Origin: Saccharomycodes ludwigii
Taxonomy: Eukaryota > Ascomycota > Saccharomycetes > Saccharomycodales > Saccharomycodaceae
NCBI RefSeq assembly: GCF_020623625.1
Contig: NC_060200.1
Location: 2,038,501-2,102,500 of the forward strand
Reading direction: 5' to 3'
DNA: 64,000 nucleotides
Shown: positions 1 through 10,400 of the stretch, piece after piece
Layout of the letters: every line of letters starts with the position of its first letter
How positions within the stretch are numbered: the first letter of the stretch is position 1
Translations under genes and position numbers: made by a program
The notes under the pieces: generated by a model
What the model was told of the DNA's origin: nothing
What the model saw: only the letters and a program-made list of their open reading frames with translations
Database searches by the model: none

Positions 1-1702
1 TAGCCAACTTATGCTCAATGGAATGAACGCTGGTTTCAGCTTTATGTTGCTTGCGTAGTTGAGGACCCAGCTCCGGTTCAAAGTTTTTAGATCGCGGTAT
101 ATGTGTCATTGACTTTTCCATGTTTAATTTCTGAAACTTTTCATAAACTGGTGTAGCGTTCCTTTTATCACCTTTAGCAGTATCATGAATCTTATCTATA
201 GCACTGTTTTTCTTTTCCTTTGTGCCATTCAAGGTTAAATTATTAGCACTACTAGTAGCGTTCAATCTCGTTATGTAATCTAGTGTTTTATCTGATTCTT
301 CTATAATAACCCACTTTTTAAACCCATCAAATTCAAATTCTGAAATCAATGATCTTCCAAATATCTTTTTTTTAAAAGAAGTTTGTTCATTAGATATAGA
401 AGACATCCAGGTCCAAATGAAGTAATCATCTATATCTACTCTTTTAATTTCTATCTCGTCTTTAACATTAACTTTCTTAAGGGGAGGCACACATCTTTTC
501 TTAGCCCAACCAGCTTGGAATGTTGAGTGCTTGGTTGTCATTTCCTTCATTAATTTTTTGCTTTGTTTAGACATTTTTTTGCTAACTGCTTCAACAGTGT
601 CTCTTTTTTTGTTGTTAAACAAACTTTTCAAAATGGCATAATCTTCTCTAGTCCCAAAATCGTTTGGATTATCAAAATTTAAACAATTGCCACATCTTTC
701 AAACAAAGACCATGGCTTCTTAGAAAATTTAGTGGTTTTTAAGGTCACCAATGGAACCGTCAATATTGTGCTTGATCCAGTATACCATGAATTGGAATTT
801 GGTGGATATTCGTTATCGTATAAAACGTGGCGTAAACTTTTAGGGAAATCCAATGGGAGATTATCCATCGGTTTGTGAGATGATTCCTTTTCAGGCGGCA
901 GGAAACTTTTGATGAAGGCCATAGTTAAGTGAAAAACAGCATTTGAAGCTGGTAGCCATTCGGCTAAACCTTGTTCGTATGAATTATTCCCCAATTTCTT
1001 AATATCTTGCAATTGGGCACTGCTAAAATCCAAAGATTTAGCACTTGACTGATGCTGTTGGTGTTGATTGGATCCGTTCGTGATGTTTTGAGCTTCGCAT
1101 GAAAATGCCCAAATAGCGCACATACGTGATATTTTTCTAGCACTTAATTTGTTTATTTTAGAATTAGAAGCAAACGCAACCAACAAATCAAAAAAATCGT
1201 AAACCAACGAGGCATGATCAGGCGATTTCAAACATTTAGGCATGATTTCTAGAAACGCCCGCTGAGGATAATGCATTTTTTTTTCCTTTTTCAGAAATTT
1301 ATTATATGCTTCCCAACCAATAATTTCACCGTTGGGTAATCTACACCATATATATTTTAGAGTTTGAAATAGTGTATCTGGCGTTGTTTTTTGAACAATT
1401 TTTAATATCTTAGCATCATTTGATAGTGGGACACCATTACCCAACGGGAAAATAGAATTTAAAAATTTCAATAAATTCTCGTTGGTTTGTTCCTTTCTAA
1501 AAGGCAAAAATAAATATTCTATATCCAACGAGGCTTTCAACTGTGTAGTTATTATATGAACTAATGATTTTACATTGCTTGGTTTGAATTCATGGAAAAA
1601 CTCAAATTCATCATCTTCATCATCCTCAAGATTTAAATTATTTGGATTTTTCTTTTTAGTAAGTTTCTCGGTACTGGGTAATGGTTTATTAGTATCAACC
1701 AT
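1..1702 (-). CDS. MSB1: Msb1 morphogenesis protein, C-terminus beyond the window
   Basis: The reading frame starts at ATG 1702-1700 and stays open to base 1, giving about 567 residues of the N-terminal part. The protein opens with an acidic stretch (EDDEDDEFEFFHEF) and then carries blocks I recognise from S. cerevisiae Msb1: YIWCRLPNGEIIGW, FPLGNG, RAFLEIMPKCL, SARKISRMCAIWAFS, TKHSTFQ-GWA and FEFDGFKKWV. The family has a RhoGAP-like fold and helps Cdc42/Rho1-dependent bud emergence and cell-wall synthesis at polarised sites; that role is family knowledge. The gene matches YOR188W, and its neighbour TUF1 (YOR187W) a few kilobases away supports the call. The missing part should be the low-complexity tail. 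Upstream lies a TTTTG repeat. Confidence 0.93.
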   Translation of the reverse strand, partial: MVDTNKPLPSTEKLTKKKNPNNLNLEDDEDDEFEFFHEFKPSNVKSLVHIITTQLKASLDIEYLFLPFRKEQTNENLLKFLNSIFPLGNGVPLSNDAKILKIVQKTTPDTLFQTLKYIWCRLPNGEIIGWEAYNKFLKKEKKMHYPQRAFLEIMPKCLKSPDHASLVYDFFDLLVAFASNSKINKLSARKISRMCAIWAFSCEAQNITNGSNQHQQHQSSAKSLDFSSAQLQDIKKLGNNSYEQGLAEWLPASNAVFHLTMAFIKSFLPPEKESSHKPMDNLPLDFPKSLRHVLYDNEYPPNSNSWYTGSSTILTVPLVTLKTTKFSKKPWSLFERCGNCLNFDNPNDFGTREDYAILKSLFNNKKRDTVEAVSKKMSKQSKKLMKEMTTKHSTFQAGWAKKRCVPPLKKVNVKDEIEIKRVDIDDYFIWTWMSSISNEQTSFKKKIFGRSLISEFEFDGFKKWVIIEESDKTLDYITRLNATSSANNLTLNGTKEKKNSAIDKIHDTAKGDKRNATPVYEKFQKLNMEKSMTHIPRSKNFEPELGPQLRKQHKAETSVHSIEHKLA

Positions 1703-2150
1703 TTTTTTTGTTTTGTTTTGTTTTGTTTTGTTTTGTTTTGTCTGTTAATATTTATTGTTTTGTTTTGTCTATTAATATTTAGTGTTTTGCTTCACACGAC
1801 AGCTATAGAACAAAATGTCAGAAAAAGGCCTTTTTCAATGTTACAATCAAATTAAAGAAATAAATAGATAAATAGATAAATAAATAAATAGATAAATAAA
1901 ATGTTTTCAATTGCTAGCGTATAATATTTTTGATGAAACGCCCATTTTTATTTCAAAAAAAGTTTAGCGGATAATTGAGTAAAAAATTATATAGATGAGA
2001 AAACAGAGAGTATTAAAAAAGTATAAGTAAACAAAAAAAAAAAAAAAAAAAAAAAAAGCAACATTTTCCCCCAAAAGGAAAATTTAATGCTTATTCAACT
2101 TATCCCATAATAATAATAATAACAACAATAATAATATGTATATGAACACA
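1703..2150. other. Intergenic: MSB1 promoter and ECM38 3' region
   Basis: Both flanking genes lie on the minus strand. The stretch holds a seven-unit TTTTG repeat (1706-1740), ATAG/ATAA tetranucleotide runs (about 1859-1903), a run of 26 or so A (from about 2032) and AAT runs just after the ECM38 stop. No convincing reading frame or RNA gene is visible. Confidence 0.7.
1706..1740. repeat. (TTTTG)7 microsatellite
   Basis: Seven perfect TTTTG units end directly beside the MSB1 start codon, so on the MSB1 strand its 5' leader is a CAAAA repeat. Confidence 0.9.
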
Positions 2151-4091
2151 CTAATAACCCAAAGACATACCCCTTTTTCTCCACCAATCACTAACAGCAT
2201 GATAATTTAGAAATTTTCTGTCACGTTTAATACCATTTAAAACGCTTTTAGGTGGCACTTCTTGAATATCATGTCCCATTTCCTTCAATTCCTTTATAGT
2301 ACGAGTTCCAATCATTGACCCATTTTCCACCTCTAAGGTATTAGGCAATAACTGATGGTGAAATCTAGGATAAGAAATAGTTTCTAAAAGTGGCATATGA
2401 TACCAATAAATTCTTATTAGTGATTGCAACACACTTGTGGTGATTCTGCTACCGCCACTTGCTCCTATAACTAAGTCTGGGTAATTTAATTCGTCTAGAA
2501 CGATAACTGGAGAAGCAGAAGATACCGGTCTTTTGCCTGGCATTGGATAATTATAAATTGATGGTTTCAAACCAAAACTATTGCTATGGTCATCGTCTTT
2601 AGGATTCGAAAAATCATCCATTTCGTTGTTGAAAATAACGCCAGTCACTGGGTCATGCACCAAAGAACCGAATAATAAATTTATTGTTGAAGTCAAAGAA
2701 ATGGCATTGGAATTGTAGTCAATTATCGAAAAATGAGTGGTGCCATGTGGCTCGGTTAATTGGTATTGTGGTTTATAGTCTCTCCAATCTTTTTGAGTTT
2801 TCAAATTCGCATTTTTAATTAATGCTGAAGAATTAATTGCCCATTCGTCACTTAAAATCTCTTGCATCCTTAATTCCAATTCCTTTTCTTCGTTATAATC
2901 ACCTAACCTGCTTCTCGCGCTTGCCATCCATTTCATAGCTTCCACTAGTTCATAGGCACTCTCCGAAGTATAATCACCCCCCTTTCTTTTCGGAAATTTT
3001 TCCATGATGTTTAAAGCTGAAAGTAACGCAGCACCAGAGGTTACGCCACCCGTCGTATAAACGGTTAATGGCCAATACTCATCTATGTGTATTTTAGTTG
3101 TCAATGGTTTGCCAATTCTCACGTGGTAATTTGCAAAATCAGCTTGATTTATAATTCCGCCTTTTTCTTTAATTTTCTTTAACATAGACTTATTTATCCA
3201 ATGATCTGGATCATAAAAGGGTGCACAACTCCCATTTTTAGCTAAAACTTCCAACATTTTTCCAAAATTAGGTCTCGTTATATGTTCACCTGCTTTCTTT
3301 AAAGTTTTTTGGGACACATCACTGAAAACAAATGACCAGTCATCAAAGTTTTCCTCAAAGGGTATTTTATATACTTGGAGTGCAGCCTCCAAAACCTCAG
3401 AAACTTCCCAACCTTCATATGCTAGCTTTACTACCGGCATCAATAAATCTTTCCAAGAAACATGACCACTCCCCAAAGTGGTATAAATTTCATAGTAACC
3501 CTTTAGTTCACCAGGTAAGCCGATGCTTAATCCACCCAGAGTACTTAAGTTGTACTTTTCATTATCCCAACTTAACGGGCACGTCTCTCTAAAATCAAAA
3601 TATGTACCCGTATCCTCTTCTCTTTCCGGGTGCCTTGAAGTATGAATTGCAAACCCACCGCCACCAACACCGCTGTTGAAAAAATTTACCAAACCAACAC
3701 ATAAGCCTAAAGTAACACTCATGTCTGCTGCATTAACTTTAGTCTTACCGTGTTTTAATAAGACTTCGTTATATACCAATTCATTGCACACTAGTAAATC
3801 TGAGCTTATTGCCCCATGTTCACCTATTTTCAAGTGTTCTGTTGCGTTTGGTGTTAGGGTCGGAAGTCTTATCAATGGGTTGATGTCTATATTATGGTCG
3901 TTTTTGGTATTTGATTTGCTGAATGGTTTCTGTTCCATGGCATGATTACTAATTTTTTGATTGTTTTTTAAAACTTGCACTGGTGAGGCATTTACAAAAA
4001 AGTTGAATTGAGATAGTTCTAATAATAAAAAGAAAAGCAGGATCATTGTTCTTAGACATATATTATTCTTCATCGTTATTGTTGATATCAT
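2151..4091 (-). CDS. ECM38: Gamma-glutamyltransferase (Ecm38/Cis2 type)
   Basis: This 646-residue protein degrades glutathione and gamma-glutamyl conjugates by moving the gamma-glutamyl group to water or an amino acid; the yeast enzyme sits at the vacuole. Residues about 15-35 form one hydrophobic signal-anchor segment. The family signature begins at the autoprocessing and nucleophile threonine, T451, in GTTHFSIID, and continues through ISLTSTINLLFG. The glycine-rich GASGGSRITT block of the small subunit is present near residue 560. Length fits the family (S. cerevisiae 660). The gene is divergent from the dioxygenase gene at 4647. A Gcn4-type TGAGTCA lies 120 bp upstream (4211-4217). It occupies the YLR299W place in the synteny. 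Several Met codons near the start (M1, M7, M16) leave the exact start open; the first is used. Confidence 0.95.
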   Translation of the reverse strand: MISTITMKNNICLRTMILLFFLLLELSQFNFFVNASPVQVLKNNQKISNHAMEQKPFSKSNTKNDHNIDINPLIRLPTLTPNATEHLKIGEHGAISSDLLVCNELVYNEVLLKHGKTKVNAADMSVTLGLCVGLVNFFNSGVGGGGFAIHTSRHPEREEDTGTYFDFRETCPLSWDNEKYNLSTLGGLSIGLPGELKGYYEIYTTLGSGHVSWKDLLMPVVKLAYEGWEVSEVLEAALQVYKIPFEENFDDWSFVFSDVSQKTLKKAGEHITRPNFGKMLEVLAKNGSCAPFYDPDHWINKSMLKKIKEKGGIINQADFANYHVRIGKPLTTKIHIDEYWPLTVYTTGGVTSGAALLSALNIMEKFPKRKGGDYTSESAYELVEAMKWMASARSRLGDYNEEKELELRMQEILSDEWAINSSALIKNANLKTQKDWRDYKPQYQLTEPHGTTHFSIIDYNSNAISLTSTINLLFGSLVHDPVTGVIFNNEMDDFSNPKDDDHSNSFGLKPSIYNYPMPGKRPVSSASPVIVLDELNYPDLVIGASGGSRITTSVLQSLIRIYWYHMPLLETISYPRFHHQLLPNTLEVENGSMIGTRTIKELKEMGHDIQEVPPKSVLNGIKRDRKFLNYHAVSDWWRKRGMSLGY

Positions 4092-4646
4092 TCAAGGTTT
4101 GTGTTCTTAATGTGTGTTTGTGAGATCTATGTAAACTGTATCTGATATTTGGCTAGTAGTTTTTATAGTATGGATATTAAAGATTTGCAAATGTGAATGT
4201 GAAAGATAATTGAGTCATTAATTATGATAGTTGTAATTTTTGATACTTTGCCACGGATATTACTGAGCTAGATAACAAGATATTATTTTGTTTTGATAAT
4301 AACGCTTATCTTTTGTTTTTGTATCTTAACATTTATTTTGCCCCTTTGTTTACCGCAGGACGTGTGGGAAAGTGTGGCAAAAAGAAATAACATCTTTCAT
4401 AGATTATAAAATTATTTTGTTAAAAACGAGAAGAAAAAAAAAGAAGAAGGGGGGAAAAGAGAAATTTGGGTAATGTACAGGTGTTATACTACATGCACAA
4501 TTTTTACTTGCTTCGTATAAAATAATTACAAACAGTAATCAAAGGTTTAGATATATAACAAAAATATTACTAAGGATCTTACTAATAACTAATCGTTATA
4601 CTAAAACCTTTTTTTTTTTTAAAAGACTTTTAGGGATGAAAAAGCA
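4092..4646. other. Divergent promoter region of ECM38 and the dioxygenase gene
   Basis: This 555-bp shared upstream region holds one perfect Gcn4/AP-1 type heptamer at 4211-4217, an A/G-rich stretch around 4428-4465 and a T run just before the plus-strand start. No further gene is visible. Confidence 0.6.
4211..4217. promoter_or_regulatory. Gcn4-type TGAGTCA site
   Basis: A perfect TGASTCA heptamer lies 120 bp upstream of ECM38. Gcn4 binding here is inferred from the consensus only. The element could serve either divergent gene. Confidence 0.4.
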
Positions 4647-6077
4647 ATGACAGAGCCAGCTAGTAATAACAGACGAGGCAAATTGGAAGATCGGGCCAAG
4701 TCACTAAAAAATACATCTATTATAAATACCACTTCTTACATTGCTTTAATTATACTTGCGCTAGTGGTCCTGTTAATTTCGACCTTATTATATTGCAACA
4801 ACGACAAGGCTCATAACAACTTTTTTTTTATGCTACACAATTTCATTTGTACAAAAAGTAAATCCACAACTTTAATTTCTTCAATTAGATCATTTATAAA
4901 TAACTTTTTACCAAACAATCACAATATGACCACCAACACTGCCATCAGTAATACTGTAAATACTATTAATAAACAACCGATTTATTTCTTATCGCATGGA
5001 GGACCAACTTTTCTAGATGAAAATGATGAATTTGGCTCAAATAAGGGGGCATTCAGAACCACAAGAAAAATTGGTGATGAAATTAAAAAAGTTCTGAATC
5101 CAGATTATATAGTTGTTTTATCTGGCCATTGGCAAGCCTATCCGGAATCACAACTGTCTTACAATAAAAAGGATGCAAAGTTTAAATATGGTGGTATTTT
5201 TGGAAATAAAAACAATAACCATGTGCCATTAGTGCAAGTCGCTACCCCTGCTGAATTATTAAATAAAATCGCGTCTTGGGAAGAAATGGAAAATGAATTT
5301 GCTGAAAATAAGTTGATTTACGATTTTTATGGATTTCCCGACTATTTGTATAAGGAAACTTTTAAAAGTGTCGTTTCCACAAATGTTTTGGCCCGTATAA
5401 GAAAAGTATTTGAACAATATAATTTAAAGAATGGCGTTTCAGATAAAAGGATCGATGTTGAATTTGTCAGGAGGGATATTGACCATGGTGTTTGGGTTCC
5501 CCTCAAAGTAGCTCAGTTAGATGATTTACATAAAATGGGGGGAAATTCGATTGGTAGTGGCAGCAATAATGCTCCAATTCCTATTGTTCAAATGTCCTTA
5601 TTAGCGGACAATTCATTTTCAGATCATTTCTATAAATTAGGAGATATTATCAAATTGCTAAGGAAGGACAATGCAATGGTTATTTGTTCTGGTATGTCTG
5701 TTCACAATTTGGGAGATCTGAGATACATTTACATGGATACAAATGGTAACAAATTCCCATATGTTTTAGAATTTAATAACTATTTGCATGATTTAATATT
5801 AAATGATAAATTTGAATTAAGTGTACAAAAAAACCATAACAAATTGTTTGATGGCTTGCAACAGTTAAATACTGACCCAAATTTAATTAAATTGTTGTAC
5901 AAGGCACATCCCACCTTGGATCATTTCTTACCATTCGTGGCTGCTTGCGGTGGTATGTTTCCAAATGAATTTGGTGTGGAGTTGTATAATGATCAACAAT
6001 TTTCATTGGGTTGGGGAATTTACAAATACGGTGGACCCGATAACAATTTAAAAGGCTTGGAACATGATGAATTGTAG
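4647..6077 (+). CDS. LigB/DODA-type extradiol ring-opening dioxygenase with N-terminal membrane anchor
   Basis: The C-terminal 370 residues are a class III extradiol dioxygenase of the YgiD/DODA group, metal enzymes that cleave catechol-type rings such as DOPA. Visible motifs are SHGGPTF (H117), SGHWQ (H161), DIDHGVWVPL (H280) and HPTLDHFLPF (H421, H426), the positions that bind metal or catalyse in the family. The substrate here is unknown. The first 93 residues are not part of the fold: residues 31-50 are a clear hydrophobic membrane segment, followed by a basic linker. An internal ATG at 4926 (M94) would give a soluble enzyme of usual length. The gene lies between ECM38 and TUF1, where S. 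cerevisiae has no counterpart that I know of, so it was lost there or gained here. Confidence 0.85.
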   Translation: MTEPASNNRRGKLEDRAKSLKNTSIINTTSYIALIILALVVLLISTLLYCNNDKAHNNFFFMLHNFICTKSKSTTLISSIRSFINNFLPNNHNMTTNTAISNTVNTINKQPIYFLSHGGPTFLDENDEFGSNKGAFRTTRKIGDEIKKVLNPDYIVVLSGHWQAYPESQLSYNKKDAKFKYGGIFGNKNNNHVPLVQVATPAELLNKIASWEEMENEFAENKLIYDFYGFPDYLYKETFKSVVSTNVLARIRKVFEQYNLKNGVSDKRIDVEFVRRDIDHGVWVPLKVAQLDDLHKMGGNSIGSGSNNAPIPIVQMSLLADNSFSDHFYKLGDIIKLLRKDNAMVICSGMSVHNLGDLRYIYMDTNGNKFPYVLEFNNYLHDLILNDKFELSVQKNHNKLFDGLQQLNTDPNLIKLLYKAHPTLDHFLPFVAACGGMFPNEFGVELYNDQQFSLGWGIYKYGGPDNNLKGLEHDEL

Positions 6078-6361
6078 ATGCAAAGTCTCTGTCTACTAGC
6101 TTTTTTTTTTTTTTTTTTTTTTAAATATTTTAACATAGTTATTTACATGAACTACAAGTCTGATGCATACATATAACCAACTACGATATATATATTTTTT
6201 TTTAAAAATTTTTTTCAGCATTTTGTATAATAAACATGCATAAATGCATATGCCTGCTCTTTTATATAATTATAATATCTACAACTTATTTACAAGTTTA
6301 TTAGTTTATTTTATTTTAATTTACCTTGTGAATGTTTAAATAATAGTGCCTCTAAATGAAC

Positions 6362-7681
6362 CTATTCAATGATACGGGTAACTAAACCAGTACCAACAGT
6401 CTTACCACCTTCTCTAATGTTGAATCTTTGACCAACTTCAATTGGGGTTGGGTGAACCAATTCACATTCCATTTCAACATTATCACCTGGCATAACTTGT
6501 TTAGAATGATCTTCAACTTCAGTTGGAAATTTCAAAACAGTGGTGACATCGGCAGTTCTAACATACAACTGTGGTCTATAGTTTTCACCAAATCCACTGT
6601 GTCTGCCACCTTCTTCTTTGGTCAAAATATACAAAGAAGCTAAAAATTTGGTATGAGCTTGAACAGACCCTGGTTTACATAGAACCATACCTCTTTTAAG
6701 CTCATCCCTTCTGGTACCACGTAATAAAACACCAGCATTATCACCAGCCATGGCCTTTTCCAATTCCTTTCTAAACATTTCAATACCTGTGACAATGGTC
6801 TTGATTGGAGTCTTGTTGAAACCAACAATTTCGACTTCCTCATTTTTTTTCAATTCTCCTCTTTCAACCCTACCGGTGACAACAGTACCTCTACCGGAAA
6901 TTGAAAAAATGTCTTCGATCGGCATCAAGAAAGGCTTGGCCAAATCTCTTTCAGGAGTTGGAATGTATTCATCAATAGCATCCAACAATTTCATAATTCT
7001 CTGTTCACCAATCTCGGGTTCACGACCTTCCAAGGCACATAAAGCAGAACCAAAAATAACTGGAGTGTTTTCACCATCAAAGCCATATTGAGTCAATAGT
7101 TCTCTCATTTCCATTTCAACCAATTCTAACATTTCTGGATCATCAATAGTGTCGACCTTGTTAACAAAAACAACAATCTTTTGAACACCAACTTGTCTAG
7201 CCAATAATAAATGTTCTCTAGTTTGAGGCATTTGGCCATCAGAAGCAGCAACAACAATAATAGCACCATCCATTTGAGCAGCACCGGTAATCATATTCTT
7301 AATATAATCCGCATGCCCTGGACAGTCAACGTGAGAATAATGTCTTTTAGCAGTTTCATATTCGACATGAGCAGTAGAAATAGTAATACCTCTAGCTCTT
7401 TCTTCAGGTGCCTTATCAATAGAAGAATAATCTAAGAAATCAGCACCACCTTTGTCGGCTAAAGTCTTGGTGATGGCAGCAGTCAAAGTAGTTTTACCAT
7501 GATCAACATGACCAATGGTACCAATGTTAACGTGAGGCTTACTACGGTCAAATTGAGCAGCGTATTGTACTTTGGAAGAAAAGGAAGAGAAATAATTCTT
7601 TTTTGTAACTAAAAAGGCAGAAGGAGCGGTAACAAACCTTGGGAAGGCTTTACCAGCAACTAAACGTAAAGCAGTAGTCAT
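6362..7681 (-). CDS. TUF1: Mitochondrial translation elongation factor EF-Tu
   Basis: This 439-residue GTPase delivers aminoacyl-tRNA to mitochondrial ribosomes. The first 40 or so residues are basic and Ser/Phe-rich with no acids, as expected of a matrix-targeting sequence. GTPase motifs follow: GHVDHGKT (57-64), RGITIS (switch I), DCPGHADY (G3) and NKVD (G4). The beta-barrel domains II and III end in [14 protein letters not shown], typical of bacterial-type EF-Tu. Length matches S. cerevisiae Tuf1 (437). The gene is divergent from YHC1 and convergent with the dioxygenase gene. Codons appear biased towards the set favoured in highly expressed yeast genes (frequent GGT, TCT, AGA). Confidence 0.97.
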   Translation of the reverse strand: MTTALRLVAGKAFPRFVTAPSAFLVTKKNYFSSFSSKVQYAAQFDRSKPHVNIGTIGHVDHGKTTLTAAITKTLADKGGADFLDYSSIDKAPEERARGITISTAHVEYETAKRHYSHVDCPGHADYIKNMITGAAQMDGAIIVVAASDGQMPQTREHLLLARQVGVQKIVVFVNKVDTIDDPEMLELVEMEMRELLTQYGFDGENTPVIFGSALCALEGREPEIGEQRIMKLLDAIDEYIPTPERDLAKPFLMPIEDIFSISGRGTVVTGRVERGELKKNEEVEIVGFNKTPIKTIVTGIEMFRKELEKAMAGDNAGVLLRGTRRDELKRGMVLCKPGSVQAHTKFLASLYILTKEEGGRHSGFGENYRPQLYVRTADVTTVLKFPTEVEDHSKQVMPGDNVEMECELVHPTPIEVGQRFNIREGGKTVGTGLVTRIIE

Positions 7682-7708
7682 TTCAATAAATTCTGTGCAA
7701 GTCCGTTG

Positions 7709-7739
<31 letters not shown>

Positions 7740-8102
7740 AACTATGTATTTATTCATTAACAGGATAAAAAATGGCAGATTTGGAAATAAGAAGGAGAAG
7801 AAGAAAAAGGAAGAAAAAAAAAAAAAAAAAAAAAATTAAAAATTAAAATCAAAACTAGAATAAAAACAGAGAGAAAAAGAGAAGAAAAAAGAGAAAAAGG
7901 TTTTATTTTAATTTTTTTTTTTTTAAGTTAATTCTCTCCTTTTTTTTTTATATTGCCACCTCAAACAAGTTAATTTTCGACTTTTGTTGTTTTTTCTTTT
8001 TTCGTTTATTTTATTTTATTTTTTTTTTTTTTTTTTTTTAATTCAAATTTTAAACCTCTTTAACGTAACATCACCTTCTACGAAAAGGTACGGATTTACT
8101 TG

Positions 8103-8137
<35 letters not shown>

Positions 8138-8289
8138 TTTATACTTTTTTTCCCCCCCGATACAAAAAAAAAAAAAAAAAAAAAAACAACAAAGAAAATA
8201 GAACAGAAACCAATAACTTTGCTATCCGACAGTATTTACACAGGAACAACCCTCTGCAAACAAAGGATTAGAACAACATAATAACGTAG
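7682..8289. other. Divergent promoter region of TUF1 and YHC1
   Basis: The 608-bp region is mostly long A and T tracts (including runs of about 20-25 bases at 7709, 8018 and 8107) plus purine-rich blocks. A near-match to the Rpn4 PACE element (ATTGCCACC) is at 7953-7961. An open frame of 95 codons here encodes only Phe/Lys-rich low complexity and is not a gene. Confidence 0.6.
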
Positions 8290-9879
8290 ATGCCTAGGTA
8301 CTTTTGTGATTATTGTCATTCCTATCTAACACATGATACGTTGAGTGTAAGAAAATCTCATTTGATTGGAAAACAACATTTAAAACTGGTATCTGACTAC
8401 TATGTTAACAAATATGTTCAATTGAATACATTAAGGAAAGGAAATAGGAAACAACAATTAACTAAGCATAAAAATGATGGATACCGTGCTATTTTAATTA
8501 AGCAATATAAGGATAAACTATATGCCAATATTAAATATAGGCTAAAATTTAATAATAAGTCTTTCTATTACGGGTCAAATAAATTAAAAAAATTAATATT
8601 CAAGAAATTGGCTATAAAGAGAAAGTTATATGAAATAAGGTATAAGAATTTAATTTACAAAAACGTTAAAGTAATAAAAAGAAGAAAAGAAGGAAACTTA
8701 ATGGCTAAGGGTAAAAGGGAAATTATTAATGGTACCACTACTAATACCAAAATAAAATATAAATACATTGTTGACAGCTCTAATGGAATATTAAATTGGT
8801 TATACATTGGATCACCCGGTTATAATAAGGTTTTCCATTTAGATAATAGGTTGGATACCATGGAATTTATTTTGAAAAACAAATTGCCCCAAAGAGCAAA
8901 TAATGGGAATGTTGATAGTAATATTGATCCTAAAAATAATAATAATCATAATAAAAATAAGGCCAACAGTAATACTGGAAAGCAAATCACAAAAACTGTC
9001 AGTACCAGATCTATGTTATTCAAAAATATAACTCCAAATAGTGTTGTCTCTAGGCCTTCTATCAATAAAGCACATCCTAAAGTTGTCTTATTACCGCCTA
9101 AAACATTAAAAATATGGAATATTAACAATACCAACTCTACAAATAAAAAGAATAACTCTAACGTTCTGCTAAATGAACAACTACAATCACAATGTAATAT
9201 TTTTAGAATTGATAATAGAACCCACAGACTATTATTGAATACCTTGATTAAAAAAACTAGAAGTGGTAATAATGGCAATGGTCTAAACAATAGCTATTCA
9301 AGACTGCTTTCATCCTACAATAACAATGCTAGCAGATTTGGTACCAAACTGAGAAGTAAAAATGCTTTAACCAAAAAATATAACGTCAATGGCAGCAACT
9401 CTGTGATTAATAGAAATAACAATACTGGTGGTACTTTTAATAGTAGTCATAACAGGGGATTCCAGTCCAGGAAAAGAACTGCGGATAACTATATTAACAA
9501 CAATATTGCGACAACAGCCAGTAGTGTTTTTAAGAAAAGGAGATTTGAATCAAACCAGTATCAAACAAGACCGCAACTGAAAACGTATAACAATGTAAAG
9601 AAGGATAGTACTTATGGTAGTTTTAACAAGGTTAATATCAATAATAAAAATAAATATAATAATTTTAATGGGGGTAATATGAAAAACAACACTAACAGAT
9701 ACAATGTAGCAATGACCCCTGGTACGATTAATAAAAGGTTTAATAATTACAGTGATAATAAGGGCAACACGAGATCTTTTTCTTCAAGATATTACAATAA
9801 TCCCAGCAGTAGGTATTCTAATAATAATAGTAGTAATAATAATAATAATGCTAGCAGGTATAATAATAATAATAAATAA
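8290..9879 (+). CDS. YHC1: U1 snRNP protein C homologue with a long Asn-rich extension
   Basis: The first 40 residues are the U1-C type C2H2 zinc finger: C6 and C9, then H24 and H30, starting [17 protein letters not shown] with ASN/Lys-rich sequence after it. In the U1 snRNP this finger stabilises pairing of U1 RNA with the 5' splice site. The synteny position (YLR298C, next to ECM38) agrees. The protein is 529 residues, more than twice S. cerevisiae Yhc1 (231). Residues about 45-145 are strongly basic, 165-200 are a more ordered block ([16 protein letters not shown]), and from 205 onwards Asn, Lys, Ser and Arg dominate. The tail looks disordered and may bind RNA; that is inference. The stop lies inside an AAT repeat. 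Confidence 0.9.
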   Translation: MPRYFCDYCHSYLTHDTLSVRKSHLIGKQHLKLVSDYYVNKYVQLNTLRKGNRKQQLTKHKNDGYRAILIKQYKDKLYANIKYRLKFNNKSFYYGSNKLKKLIFKKLAIKRKLYEIRYKNLIYKNVKVIKRRKEGNLMAKGKREIINGTTTNTKIKYKYIVDSSNGILNWLYIGSPGYNKVFHLDNRLDTMEFILKNKLPQRANNGNVDSNIDPKNNNNHNKNKANSNTGKQITKTVSTRSMLFKNITPNSVVSRPSINKAHPKVVLLPPKTLKIWNINNTNSTNKKNNSNVLLNEQLQSQCNIFRIDNRTHRLLLNTLIKKTRSGNNGNGLNNSYSRLLSSYNNNASRFGTKLRSKNALTKKYNVNGSNSVINRNNNTGGTFNSSHNRGFQSRKRTADNYINNNIATTASSVFKKRRFESNQYQTRPQLKTYNNVKKDSTYGSFNKVNINNKNKYNNFNGGNMKNNTNRYNVAMTPGTINKRFNNYSDNKGNTRSFSSRYYNNPSSRYSNNNSSNNNNNASRYNNNNK

Positions 9880-10400
9880 TAATAATAATAATACTAATAA
9901 TAAAACTTATATATATCCATATAGATTATTCTGTAAATCATAGACCTAAATCATATAAAGTTATTAACTTTTAATACCAAGCCTTTGTGAAAAATAAAAA
10001 TAAAAATAAAAATAAAAATAAAAAATACTAACGCACAGAAAAAGGGAATAAAAAAAAGGAATTGATTCATTAAATAATTATATTTAATATATATATATAT
10101 GTATATATGTATACTAAATAAAAACGTATATATTAGATATTAGTTTATCAGAAAAAATTATTTTAAAAGCATATGATAGACAGAACGGGAAACGACAGAA
10201 CTTGTAAAACATATATATAACTAAAAAAAAACTGTAATTAAAGATTGGGTATATTAAAAGTAAATTAAATTAAATTAAATTATAATTGGGAGAAAACTGA
10301 AGATATTGAGAATAAAAAAAATTAAAATTAAACATAAAAAATAGATCCTCATTGGAACATTAACCTAAGATAAAGTGGGGGGTGGGGAAATTTTTTTTTT
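9880..10400. other. Convergent intergenic region YHC1 / membrane protein gene
   Basis: The 521 bp are simple sequence: AAT units after the YHC1 stop, an AAAAAT hexamer run (about 9990-10025), AT dinucleotides (about 10087-10110) and TAAAT pentamers (10261-10281). No RNA or small gene is evident. Confidence 0.6.

Noticed and set aside
687-878. 63-codon plus-strand frame
   Set aside because: Antisense to the well-supported MSB1 gene.
7984-8271. 95-codon Phe/Lys-rich frame upstream of YHC1
   Set aside because: Coded by T and A tracts; low complexity only.
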